NCBI GenBank assembly: GCA_950059285.1
Contig: CATLTV010000025.1
Span: 1-40,604 of the forward strand
DNA: 40,604 bases
Source: an uncultured Pseudomonadota bacterium
Lineage (GTDB): Bacteria > Myxococcota_A > Bradymonadia > Bradymonadales > Bradymonadaceae
Direction of reading: 5' to 3'
A model generated the notes under the pieces. The model had not been told where the DNA came from, searched no databases, and saw nothing but the letters and a program-made list of their open reading frames with translations. Of this stretch, positions 36,148-40,604 are shown piece by piece (position 1 is the first letter of the stretch; every line of letters starts with the position of its first letter). Position numbers and translations under genes: made by a program.

Positions 36148-36313
36148 ATTATTGGAGCTCAAACGAGCTTTAAAGCATAATGTGAAACTTGAGCCAGAGG
36201 TCTTACCTCAAGGCTCAAATATATCGTGAAGCGACACAACAGGGTCCTCAATCTATGAGTTCTCCCATTGCATTGCGTTGTCTCTCTAGTTTGTGTGCTT
36301 CATTTCCAATAAT
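36148..36313 (-). ncRNA. ssrS: Candidate 6S RNA
   Basis: 6S RNA mimics open promoter DNA and sequesters the housekeeping RNA polymerase. On the minus strand a perfect 9-bp closing stem joins ATTATTGGA (36313-36305) to TCCAATAAT (36156-36148). A second stem TGAAGC/GCTTTA lies inside (36302-36297, 36176-36171), with a 4-bp side hairpin at 36168-36157. A large open bubble follows, then a terminal stem GAGACAAC/GTTGTGTC (36284-36277, 36240-36233) capped by GGG/CCC and CTCA/TGAG. The 3' side of the bubble carries a hairpin TTGAGCC/GGCTCAA (36218-36212, 36195-36189), the same position as the TTGAACC hairpin of E. coli 6S. Size (166 nt) and place (32 bases after fau, in a zapA-fau-rny block) agree. 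No sequence search was done. Confidence 0.7.
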
Positions 36314-36344
36314 GTCAAGTCACAGCAACGCAAAATCATCATCT

Positions 36345-36995
36345 TCATCGCGCAGAAAGACCACGCATCACCCTTGAATTAAACCAGATTACGCCCGTTG
36401 GAGAAATCACACCATCCATGCGTATATCGTGCGCTTGCATCGGGAGTCGCTCTGACACCAGAAGCTCATCATCACACACACCAAGAATCACAGGTCGGCG
36501 AGGACAGGACATCACCTTGCTTAAAAAAAGATCGTAATACCCCCCACCCATACCCAGACGCCCACCATAACGATCAAACATCAGCCCAGGCACAAGCACC
36601 AGACCAAGCTTGCTCAACGGAGCGACCTCACCAAGCGGCTCAAGAATCCCCCATCGCCCCACCTGAAGACCACGCTCAAAGCTGTGTACCCTGACCATGT
36701 CCATCTCATGCGCTCGTGACGTCACACGTGGAAGCATCACATGGCCTCTCAGATGATGCAGATAAAACTTGAGCGCTGCCATGCAGGATAACTCTCCACG
36801 CACGGCCATGTAACCCGCCACAGCTTTTCCCTGTAACGCTCGTGATGCAAGGAGCGGACGTAACTGCACACAGAGCCGCTCATGACGCCCGATCTGACCA
36901 GACTGTCGTGCACACTGCGCCCGAACAGAACGAGCGAGGAGGCGAAGCGCATCCTTACGCTTCGCCTCCTCGCTCGTGTTCTCACAAAAACTCAT
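36345..36995 (-). CDS. fau: 5-formyltetrahydrofolate cyclo-ligase
   Basis: The start is ATG 36995 (an in-frame TTG sits just before it); the product is 216 residues. The enzyme converts 5-formyl-THF to 5,10-methenyl-THF with ATP. The nucleotide-binding signature GMGGGYYDLFL is present, and the N-terminal KDALRLLARSVRAQ is the usual basic substrate helix. The gene starts 12 bases after zapA in the same operon. Unusually, codons 6-21 form a 19-bp perfect hairpin in the DNA. The gene is followed by the candidate 6S RNA, as in many proteobacteria. Confidence 0.9.
   Translation of the reverse strand: MSFCENTSEEAKRKDALRLLARSVRAQCARQSGQIGRHERLCVQLRPLLASRALQGKAVAGYMAVRGELSCMAALKFYLHHLRGHVMLPRVTSRAHEMDMVRVHSFERGLQVGRWGILEPLGEVAPLSKLGLVLVPGLMFDRYGGRLGMGGGYYDLFLSKVMSCPRRPVILGVCDDELLVSERLPMQAHDIRMDGVISPTGVIWFNSRVMRGLSAR
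36931..36976 (-). repeat. Perfect 19-bp hairpin inside the fau coding start
   Basis: Arms 36931-36949 and 36958-36976 are exact inverted copies around an 8-base loop, and they encode part of fau (EEAKRKDALRLLARS). It is as GC-rich as the gene-end palindromes elsewhere in the window. In the mRNA it would fold just after the start codon and could slow ribosomes, or end zapA transcripts early. Confidence 0.9.
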
Positions 36996-37007
36996 CAACG
37001 TATCAAC

Positions 37008-37403
37008 TCACGACTCGTGAGGACCTACACTCGACTCCTGATCAATCAACGCAATCAAAGCCTCGGTCTTGGCGGCAAAGTCGTGGCGAAGATGCGCCAT
37101 ATCTGCACGCACTTCGAAGAGCTCCTCAATAATGTTCATGCTCGCCAGCATCAGCAACTTCTCAAAGGCTGCCGAGGGCGCTTGCGTCTGCAAGTCCTTG
37201 AGCTTCACATCCAAATAGTTTGCAATTTGATGCACATAAACAGGATCGTGATCGGTCCTGATCGCCAGACGCTTTCCGCGAACCTCGACGTTGACCGTAT
37301 CGGTCCTCGACATGCGTGGCTGCGTTTGACGCGAGGGTGAGGTCGCTGTAGAGACCTGACTCCCTTTTTGAGATGACTTGTAACTCTTATATCCTGTTCC
37401 CAT
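37008..37403 (-). CDS. zapA: Cell division protein ZapA
   Basis: ZapA stabilises FtsZ protofilaments at the division site. The domain (TVNVEVRGKRLAIRTDHDPVYVHQIANYL, then a long helix MLASMNIIEELFEVRADMAHLRHDFAAK) fits the family well. The start chosen is ATG 37403, which follows GGAGGTGA closely; an ATG at 37415 lies ahead of that site. The product is 131 residues with a Ser/Gln/Thr-rich N-terminal extension of about 30 residues that most ZapA proteins lack. First gene of the zapA-fau transcript that probably continues to 6S RNA. Confidence 0.9.
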   Translation of the reverse strand: MGTGYKSYKSSQKGSQVSTATSPSRQTQPRMSRTDTVNVEVRGKRLAIRTDHDPVYVHQIANYLDVKLKDLQTQAPSAAFEKLLMLASMNIIEELFEVRADMAHLRHDFAAKTEALIALIDQESSVGPHES

Positions 37404-37663
37404 TCTCACCTCCATGTGATGTTGGGAGTTATCTCTGATCTATTCTTCAACCGTGAACCTTGCATCTGGTCCACCGCGCGATCGTGGTGTGAAACGCGCC
37501 CCGAATTTTTAAATTCGTATAAAAGCACAATCCTTGCGCTCACACATCGATCCACCTCTGTGGTATGCGTGCAATTGAACATAATCGCTCATGATCTTCA
37601 GAGCAACACCCGATTTTTGTACATCATCCCAAATCGCCACCACACCCCCTTTGACCCACGATC

Positions 37664-39712
37664 ATGCTCTCCAAATTTCAAGATATACTACGTCAAAACA
37701 AAGCACGCATCATCCTGCTCTTTGTCATTATAATACCAATACTTATCACGCTTCAAACGTTCACACCCACGACCGAACAATCGCAGGTCATGGCGAGTAA
37801 AGTCCTGGTCCAAAATGAGATAAAAAAATTACCACAGCTCCCAAAAGATAAAACGATCAAGCTCATCTATACTGGACCCGCTCAGGTCAAGGAACTCATC
37901 GAACAACGCTACAACACACAGCTCAAAGCCAAGACAAATCAAGACTTTACACTCACGACCACGATACAACAGAAACCGCTCACGTCCACGCTCTCACTGA
38001 CGCTCTCCCCTCACCCAAACTCCCAGACAAAGCCCACATTCACACACCAAGCGTCACAAACTCACGCACAGTGGACCTCTCTGCTCCCACCTGTTCTCGC
38101 GGTCACGTTCGCCATCATCTTCAGAAAACTCATCCTCTCGCTTATCCTCTCCGTATGGCTTGGCGCAGCTCTTCATACGCACTTCAACCCACTCAAAGCC
38201 ACACACAAGGTCGCTGTCGATTATATCTATCCCACCGTCAGTGACCCCTTTAACCTCTATATCCTCGGCTTCACCGTGAGTCTCGTGGGCATGGTTCATA
38301 TTATTTTGCGCATGGGTGGCATGGCGGGCATCTTGCTCAAGCTATCCAAAGTCGCACGCTCCCGAAAAGCTGTACAGCTCTCCACTGCGCTCATGGGAGG
38401 CGCGCTCTTCTTTGATGACTACGCCAACACAGTTGTCGTGGGCTCAACCATGCAACCTGTATCTGATCAGCATCGCATCAGTCGTGCAAAACTTGCCTAT
38501 ATTGTCGACTCCACAAGCGCTCCCATCGCTGGCCTCGCGCTCATCTCAACCTGGATCGGGTACGAGGTCGGACTCTTTGACGACCTCGCCAATCAACTGG
38601 CCATGAACACAAGCGGATACGCCATATTCCTCAATATCTTACCGCTGAGGTTCTACTGCATCTTCACGCTCTTCTTTGTCATCGCCAACATCCTCACGTC
38701 ACGTGAATTTGGCCCGATGTACGCTGCCGAAACACACGCCATTCAAACAGGCGAACTGCTCCCCGAAAATCCAACTCTTTTGACCAAAAATACAGAGGAT
38801 CACCTCCCAAAGGAAGGACTCCCTCCTCGCTGGTATAACGCTGTCATCCCCATCTGTACGGTCCTCATCGCCACTCTGATTGGTATGTACTATTCAGGCT
38901 GGCGCAGCGCCCATCAGGAACAACTCCCCCATGTGTTATCGCTCGCCACACACACGCATCTACTGCAAGACGCCCTGTCCGATGTGCTCTCAATTCAAAC
39001 ATGGAGGTCTGCGTTCTCCGATGCCGACAACGCCAAGGTCCTCTTTTTCAGCGCGCTCACAGGTAGTGTCATCGCCATGACACTCGCGCTCACACAGCGC
39101 CTGCTCTCTCTCAAAGAAACACTTGTGACCTGGCTCAAGGCAATACCATCCATGGCCACAGCAATGACAGTGCTTGTTCTTGCGTGGTCCATTAAATCTG
39201 TCTGTCAGGACCTCCACACAGGGCTCTACCTTGTCACACTGCTCGCAGATGTCACATCGCTCATAATGCTCCCTCTGATTACATTCCTGATGGCTGCCAT
39301 GATGGCCTTCTCTACAGGCACGTCGTGGGGCACCATGGGTATTCTCCTCCCCACGATGATTCCTCTGGCACACTTCATGATTCAGACGGGCTCACATGAC
39401 ATGCAACACCCAGAGGCAGTGCTTATGCTCTGCTTTGCTGCCGTGCTCGATGGTGCCATCTTTGGTGACCATTGCTCCCCCATCTCTGACACCACTGTAA
39501 TGAGCTCCATTGCAACCAACAGCGACCATGTAGAACATGTCCGCACGCAGGCACCTTACGCCCTTTGCACGATGCTCATCGCCGCCACGCTGGGCTACCT
39601 CGGCATCCCTCTTGGCCTCCCCTCTTATCTCGTGCTTCCCATTGGCTTTGCTGTAATCATGATCGTGCTATTCACACTTGGAAAACGTATCGATCATCAC
39701 TCCAGAGGATAA
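37664..39712 (+). CDS. NhaC-family Na+/H+ antiporter
   Basis: The product is 682 residues and an integral membrane protein with about 11-13 helices. The NhaC signature FFDDYANTVVVGSTM, the RISRAKLAYIVDSTSAPIAGLALISTWIGYEVG segment (read in parts) and the C-terminal DGAIFGDHCSPISDTTVMSS are present. Such proteins exchange Na+ or other cations or organic anions for H+. Unusually, a soluble stretch of about 100 residues (roughly 30-135, outside the membrane) separates the first helix from the antiporter core. The 3' end overlaps the opposing sulfurtransferase gene by 16 bases. Confidence 0.88.
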   Translation: MLSKFQDILRQNKARIILLFVIIIPILITLQTFTPTTEQSQVMASKVLVQNEIKKLPQLPKDKTIKLIYTGPAQVKELIEQRYNTQLKAKTNQDFTLTTTIQQKPLTSTLSLTLSPHPNSQTKPTFTHQASQTHAQWTSLLPPVLAVTFAIIFRKLILSLILSVWLGAALHTHFNPLKATHKVAVDYIYPTVSDPFNLYILGFTVSLVGMVHIILRMGGMAGILLKLSKVARSRKAVQLSTALMGGALFFDDYANTVVVGSTMQPVSDQHRISRAKLAYIVDSTSAPIAGLALISTWIGYEVGLFDDLANQLAMNTSGYAIFLNILPLRFYCIFTLFFVIANILTSREFGPMYAAETHAIQTGELLPENPTLLTKNTEDHLPKEGLPPRWYNAVIPICTVLIATLIGMYYSGWRSAHQEQLPHVLSLATHTHLLQDALSDVLSIQTWRSAFSDADNAKVLFFSALTGSVIAMTLALTQRLLSLKETLVTWLKAIPSMATAMTVLVLAWSIKSVCQDLHTGLYLVTLLADVTSLIMLPLITFLMAAMMAFSTGTSWGTMGILLPTMIPLAHFMIQTGSHDMQHPEAVLMLCFAAVLDGAIFGDHCSPISDTTVMSSIATNSDHVEHVRTQAPYALCTMLIAATLGYLGIPLGLPSYLVLPIGFAVIMIVLFTLGKRIDHHSRG

Positions 39713-40581
39713 GCCTCACTCTCTTCGGCTGCCCACTGCCACATCGACCCCGCATAATTCGTGGCATTGCTGTAACCAGCCGACTGTAATATCGCCACGA
39801 CCCATGCCGAACGAATACCTCCCGTGCAGTACGCGACAATGGGCGCGTCCTTGCCCTTGATACCATGAGACTTGAGCACTTTTTCCAGCGCCTTGCCTGT
39901 GAGCACCTTCCCATCCTTATCCATAAGATCCTTGAAATAAAGATGTTTTGCACCAGGCACATGCCCACCACGAGACTCACCATAAGGAGTCTCCCCCTTG
40001 AATTCACGTAACTCTCGCGTGTCCAGTACGGTGACATTTTCTTTTTTCAAGGTGCTCTTGAGCATTTTTTTCGATGCCGAAAACTGGCCCACACGCGCAA
40101 TTTTAAAGTCACCCACTTCCACGCTGGACGCCTTCCCTGATGAAGTCTTCACGCCAAACTTGCTCAGGGCCTTGTACCCACCATCCACAAGCGCCGCGTT
40201 CTTGTGTCCAAGACTCCTTAACATCCAGACAATTCGTCCCTCCTCACCCCATCCACCAAGAGGATCGCCAACCACAAGCACAGGCCTGTCATTCCACACA
40301 CCCACTGCGCGCAAACGATGCTCCAGCACCGCATCATCACGAAGCAGCTCACCGTGGTTCTTCCCCTTGCTCATTGAAAACTCTTGCCAGGTGACACGCT
40401 GTGACACATTCACATGACCTGCCTCAAAGCTGGCCTTGCTCCTCGTATCAAGCACAGTCACTTCACCCTGATTGATCAACTCACTGGCTTGCTTTCCACT
40501 GACGACCCATGACATCGCCATCGCTTGCAAAGGCAACATCACAACACACATAAACATGGCCACACCACATACTAACTTCAT
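39697..40581 (-). CDS. Secreted rhodanese-type sulfurtransferase
   Basis: The product is 294 residues from ATG 40581 (MKLVCGVAMFMCVVML), which gives a normal signal peptide; the frame also opens at GTG 40602 near the window edge, so the start is not certain. Two rhodanese domains are present. The second keeps the catalytic cysteine in YCTGGIRS; in the first the loop reads GDPLGGWGEEGR with no cysteine, the usual inactive partner domain. These enzymes move sulfane sulfur from thiosulfate or 3-mercaptopyruvate to an acceptor. It acts outside the cytoplasm. Confidence 0.88.
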   Translation of the reverse strand: MKLVCGVAMFMCVVMLPLQAMAMSWVVSGKQASELINQGEVTVLDTRSKASFEAGHVNVSQRVTWQEFSMSKGKNHGELLRDDAVLEHRLRAVGVWNDRPVLVVGDPLGGWGEEGRIVWMLRSLGHKNAALVDGGYKALSKFGVKTSSGKASSVEVGDFKIARVGQFSASKKMLKSTLKKENVTVLDTRELREFKGETPYGESRGGHVPGAKHLYFKDLMDKDGKVLTGKALEKVLKSHGIKGKDAPIVAYCTGGIRSAWVVAILQSAGYSNATNYAGSMWQWAAEESEAYPLE

Positions 40582-40604
40582 ATCACTTAACATCCTGTTC
40601 ACCT

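Noticed and set aside
36189-36377. 62-codon open frame on the plus strand
   Set aside because: It overlaps the candidate 6S RNA and the end of fau on the other strand and has no ribosome site.

Overview
The window looks like ordinary chromosome from a Gram-negative bacterium of the old delta-proteobacterial type (Myxococcota or Bradymonadia-like). This is an inference from many secreted lipoproteins with paired cysteines, outer-membrane beta-barrel proteins, a lipoprotein-rich accessory gene set, and a zapA-fau-6S RNA-rny neighbourhood. No insertion sequence, phage gene, CRISPR array or integrase was seen. Base composition is close to balanced.

Layout. Bases 1-7700 hold prfB (RF2, with its programmed +1 frameshift), a TPR/PEGA-like secreted protein, two tandem paralogous lipoproteins and an orphan membrane histidine kinase. 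Bases 7900-15500 are the most unusual part: a same-strand set made of a MoxR-type AAA+ ATPase, a 1375-residue protein that joins a DUF5682-like region to a C-terminal VWA domain, and a protein with two SWIM zinc fingers. A helical protein of unknown function converges on it. Bases 16900-19200 hold a KptA/Tpt1 RNA 2'-phosphotransferase, a small beta-barrel protein, and a Trm112-like/TerB-like pair. Bases 19400-23600 hold envelope genes: a coiled-coil secreted protein and a LolA-like plus DUF1302-like porin pair. Bases 23600-27900 hold sulfur, one-carbon and pterin metabolism: cysK, a homocysteine methyltransferase/methylene-THF reductase fusion, a QueD/PTPS enzyme and a small membrane protein.

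Bases 27950-28390 are a tRNA-Lys/tRNA-Glu operon with a strong promoter and terminator. Then come a cysteine-rich lipoprotein, tyrS, two paralogous helical lipoproteins, rny, a candidate 6S RNA, fau, zapA, an NhaC-type antiporter and a secreted rhodanese.

A striking feature of the whole window is the set of very long, perfect or nearly perfect inverted repeats just after stop codons. Arms reach 30-37 bp, two have no loop at all, and three share a GGGGCGGCC core. They probably act as uni- or bidirectional transcription terminators but are far longer than terminators need to be. A similar 19-bp hairpin lies inside the coding start of fau.

All functions are read from sequence motifs by eye. No search or structure prediction was run.
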